Shown: piece by piece, positions 51,142 through 61,887 of the stretch | Layout of the letters: each line of letters opens with the position of its first letter | Numbering within the stretch: the stretch's first letter is position 1 | Assembly: GCA_963575745.1 (NCBI GenBank) | Contig: CAUYUJ010014620.1 | Location: 226,006-290,005, forward strand | Length of the DNA stretch: 64,000 nt | Source of the DNA: Prorocentrum cordatum | Lineage: Eukaryota; Sar; Dinophyceae; Prorocentrales; Prorocentraceae | Direction of reading: 5' to 3' | Program-made: the position numbers and the translations under genes | The notes under the pieces: generated by a model | What the model was told of the DNA's origin: nothing | The model's database searches: none | Seen by the model: only the letters and a program-made list of their open reading frames with translations

Positions 51142-51800
51142 GACCCTCGCTTGGTGCAGGCCCTGATCGCGAAACCGCGAGACCCGGGGAGGCAGATCGG
51201 TCAGACGAGGCTCGTGCCCCCCGACCCGCGGGAGCGGCCGAGGGCCGCGCGTCTCGTTCGACTCCTTCGTGAGGAGGGCCTCCGTGAGGCTGTCCATGCT
51301 GCCGGTCGGCGGGGCCGGCCCTCCGGAGGGAGGGGAACGGAGCGGAAGGGACTCCATCGCGGTGCGGGGCGAAACGAGGCGAGCTGCGGGGGCTCAGCTC
51401 GGCTTGGCAGAACCTGATCTCCCTGTGGGGGGAGGGGGGGAGGGAGGGAAAGGGGGAGAAAGAGGGAGGGAGGGAGGAGGGAGGGGGGGGGAAGGGGAGG
51501 ATGGAGGAGGGAGAAGGAAGGAGCGTCAGGAGGTCGCCGTTGCTTTGAGCTCCCACGTCTGCGGAAGGATGGCCGTGGAAGGCCCTATCGCAGTGCATGC
51601 CTGTCGAAGCCTGGCCAGGACGATCGCGAGGCTTGGCTCCAGGCAACTTGCCCAGGCTACGTGTCCAGTGCAGCTTCACCCGTCACACTAGGTCACGCGC
51701 CTCTTTCAGGGAGCCGTCTGCTGACGGACATGTGGCGCTAGTCAGGGGCTTGCCGCAAGCAAGTGCGGTCTGCAGGCCTGGGACGCGTTGCAGACGAGTA
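51142..51800. other. GGGA-rich tract, no gene
   Basis: A GGGAGGGA-type purine tract spans 51425-51525. The rest is unique sequence. Confidence 0.5.
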
Positions 51801-51804
51801 GTTG

Positions 51805-51910
51805 ATGCCAGAGAGAAAGAGAGAGAGAGAGAGAGAAGAAAAATTATAGAGAAAGAGAGAGAGAGAGAGAAAGAAAGAAAGAAAGAAACAAAGATATAGA
51901 GAGAGAGCTT
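51805..51910. repeat. (GA)n / (GAAA)n microsatellite
   Basis: AGAG and AAAG tracts. Confidence 0.9.
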
Positions 51911-52104
51911 GTCTTCTGTAGCCCTAGCGGAAACGCTTCGGCCAGCGGAAGCGGATTGCAAGGCACCGCCCTCTGGCCCAATTGACTCTGATTCCGAAGA
52001 TGGCGCCGACGACAGGGACGACGGCGACGTCGACGACAGCGGCGACACGGGGATATATGGGTTGACTGAGAGTACGTCGATGAAAGAAGGTGGGCAACAA
52101 CAAA

Positions 52105-52160
52105 TACTTACACACCCACACACACACACACACGCACGCACGCACGCGCACACACATAAT
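52105..52160. repeat. (CA)n microsatellite
   Basis: CACA grading to CGCA. Confidence 0.9.
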
Positions 52161-52191
52161 ACCTACCAGTGATGCTGATTATGGTGCATGG

Positions 52192-52412
52192 TGGTGAGCG
52201 TTTTCTTATTCGGCGTTTCGACATTGGGCGGCGAGGGGGGGGATCTGGCTCCGGACCTCTGCTTAGCGCGACAATTTGAGACAGAGCGTCCTATGGGGGA
52301 GACCCCACCTGCTCGAAGCAGGCGCCAAAAAACAGCCAAGATCTACTCCGGGGGGGGAGGAGGAGGGGGTACGAGGACCAGCGCCGATCGGCGAAACAAC
52401 GAAGAAAGAAAC
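52192..52412 (+). repeat. dispersed repeat J, copy 3, beside an exon candidate
   Basis: GGTGAGCGTTTTCTTATTCG, CAGGCGCCAAAAAACAGCCA, AGATCTACTCC, GCCGATCGGCGAAACAACGA. It ends a few bases from the predicted donor of the minus-strand exon 52418-52587. Confidence 0.85.
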
Positions 52413-52417
52413 ATCAC

Positions 52418-52587
52418 CTGCTCAACCCCATGCAGGCGCCTGTTGAGGGCTCGACCTTGTCAGCCTCAGCCTCAGCCTTCTCAGCCTTCCGGCAGAAGCC
52501 CTTCTGGAAGAGCACGCCGGCGACGGCGAGGCCGAGCCACCCGACGTACCCGATGAGTCGATCATACCCGAGCGGGTGGTTCATCAC
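52418..52587 (-). CDS. minus-strand exon candidate with a membrane segment
   Basis: Bounded on the minus strand by CACCCCCAG/GTGATG and GAGCAG/GTGATG, so both ends fit GT-AG splicing, and the first in-frame stop is just past the donor. The 170-nt exon reads VMNHPLGYDRLIGYVGWLGL, then AVAGVLFQKGFCRKAEKAEA and DKVEPSTGACMG: one hydrophobic helix followed by a charged tail. Codons end mostly in G or C. No family recognised. Repeat J would lie in the following intron. Confidence 0.5.
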
Positions 52588-52819
52588 CTGGGGGTGAGGC
52601 GGGCCTTCCCCCAGCCCGTGCCTCCTCCTCTTCCTCCTGGGCGTGCCTACCTGCGCGCCCCCCATGCCGACTTGCCCCCCGTCTTGGCCTCCAACCCTCC
52701 ACATCAGTAGTTGCCTTTTCGTCGTCATCATCATCATCAGCAGCAGCATCATCATCAGCATCAACGTCATCATCAGAAGAAATGGTACCGGAGAAAAAAA
52801 CACCAACCGTAATTTGTTT
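52588..52819. other. no gene; short (ATC) run
   Basis: CATCATCATCAGCAGCAG near 52728-52775, related to the larger tract at 53.9-54.5 kb. Confidence 0.5.
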
Positions 52820-53230
52820 AGGTCTATAGGGCTATGGGGCTATAGGGCTACGGGGCTGTAGGACCCTAGGTCTATAGGTCTATATTGCTATAGGGCTAGA
52901 GTGCTATAGGTATATAGAGCTGTAGGGCTATAGGTAAATAGGGCTGTAAGGCTACAGGGCTATAGGGCTATAAGGTTATAAGGCTATAAAGCTATAGGGC
53001 TATAGGGTTGTAGGGCTATAGGGCTATAGGTCAATTGGGCTATAGGGCGATTGGGCTATCGGGCTAGGGCGATGGGCATAGAGAGAGAGAGAGAACTATA
53101 GGGCTATAGCGGCTATACGGCTATAGGGCTATAGGGCTATACGGCTAGAAGACTATTATAAGGCTATATGGCTATAGGGCTATAGGCCTAGGGCTATTGG
53201 GCTATAGGACTATAGGGCTATGGGGCTAGG
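52820..53230. repeat. GGGCTATAG satellite
   Basis: Tandem 8-10-bp units (TATAGGGC) with frequent variants, about 400 bp, interrupted by an AGAG patch near 53082. Confidence 0.95.
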
Positions 53231-53934
53231 CCGAATTATCGCATATGCTAAGAATGCACGTCTTCCAAATGGAATGATCGTCCCTCTCGCTACCCAGGAG
53301 GAGGAGGAGGAGGAGAAATGAGATGGCGGTGGGCCGAGGCTCAACCCAATCCTGTCAGGGGAAAGCAGCAGCGGTACTACCACTACCATTAGCAGCGTTG
53401 AGTTGTACTTGGGGTTATGCCAAGAACTTCGCTAACAGCTGTAGCAAACAAGACAACCTGAGAATGTGCATTCGGAACTATAGACGGACCTGTGGTGGGA
53501 ATTGAGCAGGGCATGAACTGGAAAAGTACGCGCTGTAATAGGAACTACCGTAATTAGGGCAATAGGCCTCTCCCCTCGGCTAGGGAGGCAAGGGGGGGGC
53601 TTCTACATCAACTTGAAGTACCCTTCCTTCTCGTTCTCTCCCCAGCAAAAGGCAACAAGACTGAGAGGAGGCGTCGGCGCCTCGAAGTGGCACTTGGTGA
53701 ACAGCCCGACAGGACTGGCACAGGACAGCAGGAATACCGGAGAAGGAGAAGATAGCAAGGCAGGTGCGACAACATAGCTCTGCGCTCATGGACGGCCCAT
53801 GAATCCAGATACCCACCGAGCCCCAGCCTGTCTGGGGTCGCTCACCCTTTCCCCCGGCACCTATGAATGGGGGTCGCCCCTCTCAACAGCTTACGCTTGT
53901 ACCTCCCTTCTTCCTCCTCCTCGTCGTCGTCGTC
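53231..53934. other. no gene seen
   Basis: Unique sequence, no motif. Confidence 0.4.
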
Positions 53935-54089
53935 GTCGTCCACCTCGTCGTCCTTATCATCCTCCTCCTCATCATCATAGTCTTCCTTCTCCTCCTCCTC
54001 CTCCTCCTGCTCCTCCTCCTCATCATCATCAGCAGCAGTAGCATCAGCATCAGCACATGCATTAGCATCAGCATCATCAGCAACAGCAG

Positions 54090-54124
<35 letters not shown>

Positions 54125-54389
54125 CCACCACCATCATCATCATCATCATCATCACCATCACCATCACGATCATCACCACCACCATCATCATCACCATCAG
54201 CATCATCATCATCATCAGCAGCATCAGCATCAGCAGCATCAGCATCATCATCAACATCATCATCATCATCATCATCGTCATCATCATCACCACCATCATC
54301 ATCAACATTATCACCACCGTCACCATCATTATCACCACCATCAACATCATCATCACCATCATCATCATCATCACCATCACCAGCATCAC

Positions 54390-54431
<42 letters not shown>

Positions 54432-54480
54432 TATCATCATCATTATCATCATCGTCGTCATCATCATTTTCAAAATCATC
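53935..54480. repeat. (ATC)n microsatellite, ~545 bp
   Basis: CAT/ATC triplets with CAG, CAC and GTC variants. The Ile-only and Met-only open frames here are artefacts. Confidence 0.97.
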
Positions 54481-54582
54481 ATCATTCCCTCGCCCACCTC
54501 GTCCTCCTCGTCGTCGTCCACCTGCTCATCCTCCCCGTCGTGATCCTTCTGCACGAACGACCGCCTCCTCCTTCTCCTGATG

Positions 54583-54765
54583 CTCATCTCCGCGTCCTGC
54601 TCAGCTCCTCGTCCTCGGCGTCCTCCTCGGAGGGCCTTGCGGAGAGTGACCACAATTGGGCCAGAAAGTCGCTCCACGGGGGCATGACGCCGTCCCTGTC
54701 CTCCACGGCATCGCGACGGCGCGCCGGTCCCGGTACGGGCTCCACCCTCATCGGCTCCTCCTCCC
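54583..54765 (-). CDS. possible minus-strand exon next to a GGA tract
   Basis: Minus frame after the Glu run reads PMRVEPVPGPARRRDAVEDR, then DGVMPPWSDFLAQLWSLSAR and PSEEDAEDEEL before a stop. Tryptophans and balanced composition suggest coding, but no splice site is convincing and the family is unknown. Confidence 0.3.
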
Positions 54766-54835
54766 CCTCCCCCTCCTCCTCCTCCTCCTCCTCCTCCTCC
54801 TCCTCCTCCTCCTCCTCCTCCTCCTCCTCCTCCAC
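54766..54835. repeat. (TCC)n microsatellite
   Basis: About 70 bp of TCC triplets. Confidence 0.95.
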
Positions 54836-54954
54836 TTCTTTTCCTTACAGACGACTCCTCCCTGTCGCACCCCGTGACGTGTCGGTATGTCAGGCCGGGC
54901 GTTTCGCCTGAGACTTCCTAACCCTTCCTCCCCGCTAATGATGCCGACACTTGA

Positions 54955-55335
54955 CATTCACAAAAGCTTTACGGATGGAGGCAGGTCAAATCTGTTGCAA
55001 AATATACTTCCCGCCTCAGCGTCGGGCACATTCGTCTTCAGCTCCTCTTCAAGGTGTGGCTCTCGCCATAACGCCGCGCACTTTCTTTGTAGAAGTACGC
55101 AAGAGCTTCACGGACGGAAGGTGGGTCATCCTTTAAAAGTGGCTCTCGCCTTGGCGCCGCGCGCCTTCGTCTTACACGTTCGCAGGAGCTTCACGGATGG
55201 AGAGCAGGTGGTTTTCAAAGTGTGGTTCTTGCCTAAGCGCAGCCCGCAGTCGTCTCAAAGTCTGCAAGAGCTTCGCGGATGGAGGGCGGCTGTCTTTGAA
55301 AATGCGGCTCTCGCTGTGAAGCCACCAGAATTCGC
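54955..55335. repeat. four degenerate units sharing a CTTCACGGATGGAG word
   Basis: AGCTT(C/T)(A/G)CGGA(T/C)GGA recurs near 54963, 55094, 55188 and 55269, with GGTTTTCAAAGTGTGGCTCT and GCCTTGGCGCCGCGC between copies. The spacing shrinks from about 130 to 80 bp. The plus frame stays open (SFTDG repeated). Confidence 0.7.
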
Positions 55336-55659
55336 TATACAAGCATAGGACAGTTGAACGGATTCTTGCGATGGACTTTCCAAAAATGATGCTCCACCAA
55401 GATTTAGGACTGTCAGTGCTTAACAGTCACGTTCATTCGCGGTGTTGAAATCCCAGAAGCGCTCTTCTGGCACGTTGCATGATAGTCAGAGCACAAAAGT
55501 CAAGTTGTTTCTCGGCGGTGGGTCCAAGCATTTGTGTTTTGGTACAAAAGTCGGATTATCAAACAGTTGTCAGCCGACAGGGTACTTCCAGCAGATCAAA
55601 TTTTTGGTAGGGGCCTGTGAAGAGGGCACTTGGAGGGAGGGTTTTTACTAACTACCTCC
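55336..55659. other. no gene seen
   Basis: Unique, less GC-rich sequence. Confidence 0.4.
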
Positions 55660-55895
55660 TGGTGAGCGTTTTTTTTGTATTTTTCGGCGCTTCGATAATG
55701 AAGGAAAGAGAGGGTGGAAGGAGGGGGTCTGGCCCTGAACCTCTTCTTAGTGCGACTGTTTGCAACAGTGGGTCGTGTGTGGGAGGCTCCACCTGCTTGA
55801 AACAGGCGCCAAAAAACAGGCAAGATCTACTCCGTGGGGAGGGGGGGGTGCGAGGGCCCAGGCCGATCGGCAAAACAATGAATACGAAAACGATC
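55660..55895 (+). repeat. dispersed repeat J, copy 4
   Basis: GGTGAGCGTTTTTTTTGTAT, GCGACTGTTTGCAACAGTGG, CAGGCGCCAAAAAACAGGCA, AGATCTACTCC. Confidence 0.85.
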
Positions 55896-57096
55896 CCCTC
55901 CTCCTACTCTCGGGCCGGGCGAAAGGGGGGGATAGCACAGGAGGGGTTTCAGAATCAGCTCACGTAGCTGATTTTCCCGGCGCCTCCCGGCGCCTGGAGG
56001 CGCCCATGTATCGACGAATGGGCCCCGCGGCGGGGCCGAAACCAGCTGCATGCAGCAGACTTCGTAACCCCCCCTTTCCCTATCGCCCCTTTCGTTCGGC
56101 CCGATCCTCCTCCAGCCCTTTTACTTTGCGCGGCCCTCCCCCTTTCGCGCCACCAGACGTGTCGGTAATCAGGGCCTGCCGGACGCCACGCCCGAGGCTT
56201 CCTCGCCGCTCATGATCCTGAAGCTTCCCCCAAGAGCCCCCAGGAGGACCCAACCTCCTCCTCCTCCTCCTCCTCCTCCTCCTCCTGCTGAGTCCGCCTC
56301 CTCCTGCTACGGTTCTACGGCTCTCACACGATGGTTCATGATCAAAGCGCGCTAAATCAGCCCAGGGCATGCACACAGTGGCCCGCAGGAGCCTCCAAGC
56401 GACCCACGAGAGGGACGCGGCACTCTCGATCAGTCGCGCTGACTCAGGAAGCTGAGATCCGGCAGCGGCTCATGAAATCTTTGGGCCTCAGGGGGCACTT
56501 CGTAGAGCACTCTCCTGCTGGGGTCAACTCATTATGGTCCTGCCCATCCTCCTCGTCCTCCTCGCTCTCCTGCGCGTTCCCGTCTCCCGCCCGCAAATGT
56601 TCTCACAACAATTCCCACAACGGCTGGGGCTCAGAAGGCCCTGGGAACGGCAAGGCCGTTGTTTCACCGTTTCCGAGAAAATGTCTTGAAAACGAGAACT
56701 GTAAAAAAACAACGACCGGAAACAGCAGAAAAAAAACGGCTCCAGGATTGAAACCGGAACCAAAACCAAAAAAAACGGCGACGGAACCGGCAACAAAAAA
56801 TGCGACGGAATCGGCAAAGAAACTGCAAAACGGAAACCGTAAAAAACGGACCTGTCGTTTCCAGGGCCCACCAAGGGCTGGGGGACCACACAGTCCAATC
56901 CAGTACGGGCCCGACCACAAGAAACCTTCCTCAAGAAACCCCACCCTGAGAGTCCAGGACGTCCACATTGATGTTGGTGCGGGAACGTCACGCAGTCCAT
57001 AGCGGAGCCATCAAAACCAAAGAAACCCAGGGATGCGCCCTGGAGGCAAGCAGAGTGTTTCTTGGCATGGTCTCCACTATAGCTTGACAAAGCTTT
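55896..57096. other. no gene supported
   Basis: Contains a TCC run (56250-56284) and an ACGG/AAAC-rich patch (56700-56860). Open frames lack motifs. Confidence 0.4.
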
Positions 57097-57292
57097 GGCG
57101 GCGAGCGAGGGGGGGAAGTGAGAAGGAGAGAAGGCCTTCTCAGGAGGCTCGGAAGGCCCTGGCCCTCTGAGACGTGCTCTAAGCCTCCCTCGAAGGCAGA
57201 AACAAGCTCTCACAAGGCGGGAGGGCTTCCGAGAAGTCCCGCCGCCTTCTGGGAAGGCCTTCTCCTTCTCACTCCCCCCCTCGCTCGCCGCC
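57097..57292. mobile_element. fold-back element, single copy
   Basis: GGCGGCGAGCGAGGGGGGGA plus AGTGAGAAGGAGA at the left is the inverse of the right end finishing CCCCCCCTCGCTCGCCGCC. 196 bp. Internal GAAGGCCTTCTC words pair too. Confidence 0.9.
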
Positions 57293-57339
57293 GACAACAA
57301 GGTGGTTCCCGAAGGGATCCAAGACGTCCCCGACACGGT

Positions 57340-57560
57340 CGAGGTAACCCCAAGACGGCCCCGCAGGGCCCCAACAGGGCCCCAAGACGGCCCAGGAAGG
57401 CCCCAAGACAAATTCCGAAGGCGCCCGACGGCCCAAGAGCTTCCTGAGACAGCCCAGGAGGACCCAAGAGAGCTTCAGAAAGCCCTAGAATGGACCCGAA
57501 AGGAATGAAGATACGCAACTCCCCAAGACAGCCCCAAGACGGCCCCCGAGGACCTGTTCA
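57340..57560. repeat. degenerate GGCCCCAAGA array, block 4
   Basis: CCCCAAGACGGCCC words as in blocks 1-3. Confidence 0.85.
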
Positions 57561-57719
57561 CATCGTTGCCCTGAGAGCTCTCCCGCCAGCCAGGGGAACA
57601 CGCAGTCCACCAGGCGACCTTTTTTTTCCCAGGTCACGGCCGTCACGTGTGGGGGGGGGGTCGGGCGAGAGGGTAGCGGCAACGGCGGCCGCGGAGTGCG
57701 CCCGCTAGGGTGCGTCCGC

Positions 57720-58500
57720 GCCACCGGCGCATCAATCGCCTGTGTGCACCGCGCTCCCGGTGTACACGACAGTGCGCAATGCCTGCGTGCGACATCGCGC
57801 CACCTTCGTACACCACAACAGCCGCGTGCACTGCAGCACCGCGTCGCCTTTGCACACCGCAGCGCCTGTGTATACTGCAGCAGCTGTGTGCGCAACAGCG
57901 CCCGTGTACACCGCATTGCCTGCGTGCTCCAGAACGCCAGCAGCGTGAAACTGGATCACCTCAAAATTCCACTTACAGCAAATATTGAATATCAGATTGC
58001 GCCCCTGTCTTGTACAGACAGCCATAGTTTACAATAGGACTAACAATGGAAGCCTGTGCAAAAAACAGCGCCTCTGGACTTGTAATTTGAGTTTCAAAAG
58101 GAATCGCTATGAACAGCGGAGCGCCCCTGGATTCCACAGAAAACCCTTGTTTGATGGAGGAATCCCGATAAAAAGGGGGCGCCTATGAATTCCACATAAA
58201 AAAACAAATTGTCGATATACATGTGATACAAAAGTCTCTATGGAAAGTGGAGCGCCTGAGGATCCTACACGCGTGCACCACAACGCCTGCGTACACCACA
58301 ACGCCTGTGTACACCACAGCAGCCGCGTGCAACACAGCGTCGGTATACACAACAGTGCCTGCGTGCACCACAGCGCTTGCGTACACCACAGCGCCAATGT
58401 ACACCGCAGCAGCCGTGTGCAACACAGCGCCAATGTGCACCACGCTGCCTGCGTGAACCAGAGCGCCCGCGCACACCACAGCGCCTGCGGGAGAAGGCGC
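57720..58500. repeat. 18-bp GCCTGCGTGCACCACAGC minisatellite, two blocks
   Basis: Eighteen-base units at about 57745-57950 and 58262-58490, separated by unique sequence. Because 18 is a multiple of three, frames encode repeats such as ACVHHS. No independent sign of a real gene. Confidence 0.9.
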
Positions 58501-58534
58501 GGGGCAGCCCAATCTCTATCTTCTCCATGGCGCT

Positions 58535-58719
58535 GGGTCTACAATCGCTACGTGCAGCAAGGTCAGGTGCTAAGGACGCAAGGCCCTTGTGAACCGAAAT
58601 TGGGATTTGTTGGCAAAAGCTGTCCAATGAAAACGGCCAAGGACAGGACAGGCCGCAGAGCCAAGGACACAAGAGTACTCTGGAGAAGGCGCGCGTCCTT
58701 ATTAGGCGCGTCGACTGTA
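58535..58719. mobile_element. fold-back element CC, copy 4 (diverged left end)
   Basis: GCTAAGGACGCAAGG at the left; CAAGAGTACTCTGGAGAAGG, then GCGCGTCCTTATTAGGCGCG and TCGACTGTA at the right. Confidence 0.6.
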
Positions 58720-59595
58720 TCGCACTGCAACCGAGCACTGGCCAGAAGGCAAAGTGGTCGAATCAGCCTGCGGTAGCTGGGCCATCGACGACGACGACGA
58801 CAAATCCCTGGCCACTGGCTGGGAAGAGAGTCCCCACATTCTGTCTGCATCTGCCGCCCCACTGACCTGCCGCCTTCCGAGCGGGCACCTTGGCAGTGAG
58901 CCCGCCCGACCGATCCGCACCGCATAAAAACCTGCAAGCGCCACAACGCGCACGTGAGCACCCAAGAATGCCTTTCCGCACCACGCCCTGCCTGTGAGCA
59001 CAGCGCCATGACTGCGGGGCGCCCACTCCCAACATGCAGGGGGGGGGCCCAGCTCCCCCCCCCCCAACACTGTCGTTAGCGTTACCCCGAGGGGGGGGGG
59101 CCAGGAGCGTCACGCCGGAGAGAGAGAAAAAAAAAAGAGGCTCAATAGGGTGATCGCACTTTCGCTCCACTTCTCATGACACCAGCAATTTCAAAAGGGC
59201 AGGGGGCGGCGGTGACTCGCCAGAAGGGTCTTCGGCAACACAGATAGAATCAGCCACCGAAGCTCGGCAGTGCATGTAGTGCGTTCGGTAGTACACCAGC
59301 TATGAGCAACAAGCCCGCATTGCACTTTATGCGATGGGCCTTCGGCAAAAGCATGAAGGGCCCGACGATATGTACGGATGTGTCTGGGCGAGCCAGTCCA
59401 TCACCCTCACTCTCCTTTCATCCTGCCTGCACCTTCCCTCCTTGAGCAAGGGGATCTGTCGACCACTATCCCAGGCGTCGTGGGGTTTTGACATGGACCG
59501 GAAATGTTGGGCCTATCCTGGAGTATACGATGGGGGGGGCGCTTCTCCTCGACATGGGTGCGTCGTCCGAATAGCCCCCCCAGGGGTGTATCCCA
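58720..59595. other. no gene seen
   Basis: Unique sequence with G and C runs near 59040-59100. Confidence 0.4.
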
Positions 59596-59597
59596 GA

Positions 59598-59950
59598 GTT
59601 CCCCCCCTTTTTCTGAGCCGCCACACTTGCGGGAGGAACGCGGGGCTTGGGGGAGAGAAACAGTCGCCGGCGATCCTTGATCACATGATGCAGAAGGGTA
59701 ACAAAGTACCAGAGTCCCCCCCTTTTTTCTGAGCCGCCAGACTTTCGGGAGGAACACGCGGGGCTTGGGGGAGGAAAACAATCGCCAGCCATCCTTGAGC
59801 GCATGATGCAGAAGGGTGACAAAGTACCAGAGTTCCCCCCTTTTTTCTGAGCCGCCAGACTTTCGGGAGGAACACGCGGGGCTTGGGGGAGGAAAACAGT
59901 CGCCAGCCGTCCTTGAGCGCATGATGCAGCAGGGTGACAAAGTACCAGAA
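59598..59950 (-). repeat. three tandem ~117-bp units derived from an exon-like segment
   Basis: GAGCCGCCA.ACTT.CGGGAGG recurs near 59615, 59732 and 59849, with GATGCAG(A/C)AGGGT(G/A)ACAA in each unit. The unit nearest 59950 continues into the exon candidate at 59931-60125, so the array looks like repeated copying of its 3' part, shifted in frame from unit to unit. Confidence 0.85.
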
Positions 59951-60125
59951 GCAGCTCATGATCAGCGGGGCGCCGACGCAGGGCCCGAGGACCACGAGCA
60001 GGTGCACGTAGAAGGCCCTGGGCGCGGGCCCCGGGCCCCCGCCCGCGCCCGCGGGGGCCCGCATGCCCTTCTGGATCGGTATGGCGACCAGGATGAAGAC
60101 GATGGCCCGCGGGCACCGCGCGAGG
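59931..60125 (-). CDS. minus-strand exon candidate with two membrane segments
   Basis: The minus frame reads RAIVFILVAIPIQKGMRAP, a Gly/Pro loop, AFYVHLLVVLGPCVGAPLIM and SCFWYFVTLLHHALKDGWRL. Two hydrophobic helices with a polar gap are plausible for a polytopic membrane protein, and codons end in G or C. A GTACTT at SCFW could be a donor, or coding may run into the tandem units. No acceptor is certain and no family recognised. Confidence 0.45.
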
Positions 60126-60696
60126 CGGGGTTCAGAGCGGCGTGAGCGGCGGGGGCCGCCCCTCCTGCCCGCCGCGCGCCCGCGCTCGCCCTCGGGGTCC
60201 GCGGCCGCGCAGGGTCCGCTGCCGTCCTGCCTGCGCCCCTCCTCCAGTGGTCCTCCCCTCCTGCCCCCCCCCCTTGCGCCTCCTCCTGCGTCCTGCCTCC
60301 CTCTCCCCTTATCCTCCCTCCTCCTCCCTCCTCCCTCCTCCCTCCACCTCTTCACGCTCGAGCAATTCTGGCGCGAGCGGGGGCATGAGGCTGCTGAAGT
60401 GTCCCTTTCACTCACATACAGTAGGGGCTCGACCACAAGAAACCTTCCCCAAGAAGACCCCTGGACGTCCAGTGATGCTTGGCGTGGGCAGGTCACGCCT
60501 CCCAGAGCGAAACCATCGAGACCCAAGAAGCCCAGGGCGCCCTGGAGGCAAGCAAGGTGTTTCGTGGCATAGGTCTCCACCGTACTCCCGGTCACCAGTC
60601 TCGCGCCGTCGCGTGGTGCTTGGGGTCCAACACGCCTCCCTCGCCCAGTGCGCAGGCGTCCGTGTTGACGAAAGCCTTGCAATCCGTTCAGTTTCG
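60126..60696. other. no gene supported
   Basis: Contains CTCCTCC-rich sequence (60236-60345). The long plus frame here has no motif before 60697. Confidence 0.4.
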
Positions 60697-61884
60697 CAGA
60701 TATGGCAGGACCTGGCCCGAGGGCGTGGTCCACTTGCAAGAGCTGCAACACTCATCAGAGGAATAACGCCTTGGTGGAGGAAGGCAGGAAGTGGCAGGAT
60801 CTGGCCCGAGGGCGTGGTCCACTTGAAAGAGCTGCAACACTCATCAAAGGAATACGATCTTGGTGGAGGAAGGCGAGAAGTGTCAGGGTCTGGCCCGAGG
60901 GCGTGGTCCACTTGCAAGCGCTGCACCACTAATCAGAGGAATAGCGTCTTGGTGAAGGAAGGCGGGCAGTGTCCACACTGCCGTCGTCCCGCCGCCCTCT
61001 GCAAGCCGAAGGGCAAAGGTCAGCAGTCGCAGGTTGAGAACTCGCAGCTGGTGGAAGGAGGAAGCAAGAGTGGCAAGAAGAATGGCAAGGGCAGGGTCGT
61101 TGCCGAGACGGACACCGCCGAGCTGCTCGATCGGACGATGACAGAGACCACAGACGCTCCCATCGAGCAGGTGCTCATGGCGCAACGTGCGCTGCTGGCT
61201 TCGCAGCAATCGTCTGCGTCGGCGCCCGCCTCCGTTCATCCCTCAGAAGCCGCTCGCAGAGCAGAAAGGGGCTCGGCACGACGCGGACGCCAAACATGCC
61301 CAGGCAGATCAGCATGTCAGGCGTTGTCGAAAAGACTTACAGGCCGAGACCAAGGGAGAAGGAGACAACCCGAGCCGTGGCTCCAGCTGCGCCGGCGAGG
61401 CAGATTGCCGCGAAGGCGCCGGCGCAGGCGACGGGCCGCCAGGTCGGCAGCTCGGCCTCCCGGGTCAAGGAGGACAGGTTCGAGGTCACCTTGGGGACAC
61501 GTCCTTCTTCGGGTCCATCGACACGGTGGAGAGATAGACAAGCCTGAGAGGCGCGAGCTCGGGAAGCCCGAAGAGCAGCTCGAGCAGGCGAAGGAGGCCA
61601 TGCCGGCGCGCTCCGAGGAGGCGCAAGCACGGCTAGCCCACGTGCGGATCACGAAGATGGGGATCGGGGAGGGAGGCTCGCCGAGAAGCGGAAGATGGAG
61701 GCGAACCGCGCGGACGCCGCCACCCTCCACTGAGGGCGCGGCCGCGCCTCCACCAGTGGCTGAGCCCACCAAGGAGGAGATCGACGTGAAGGCGGCTGCT
61801 CTGGGCGAGGCACGCTGCAAGGCCGAGGAGGCGAAGAGGGCAGCTGAGCTCGAGCTCCAGGTTCGGCAGCCGCTTCCTACCTAG
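60697..61884 (+). pseudogene. retroelement ORF1-like region (zinc motif plus coiled coil)
   Basis: Three tandem 89-bp units (starts about 60703, 60792 and 60881) each encode a PRAWSTCK-x-C half of a zinc motif. Since 89 is not a multiple of three, the copies fall in different frames. The last reads on as CKRCTTNQRNSVLVKEGGQC then PHCRR, giving C-x2-C ... C-x2-C. Then follow KGKGQQSQ, RTMTETTDAPIEQVLMAQRA, and Ala/Glu-rich helical stretches in two frames (HDADAKHAQADQHVRRCRKD; EEIDVKAAALGEARCKAEEA). This resembles the first part of dinoflagellate LINE proteins. It stops at 61884, four bases before the next start codon. Confidence 0.5.
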
Positions 61885-61887
61885 TGA

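Noticed and set aside
53863-54543. Ile-rich 'membrane protein' frame
   Set aside because: Direct translation of (ATC)n.
57710-58776. His/Cys-rich frames suggestive of a metal-binding protein
   Set aside because: 18-bp minisatellite translated in frame; no independent support.
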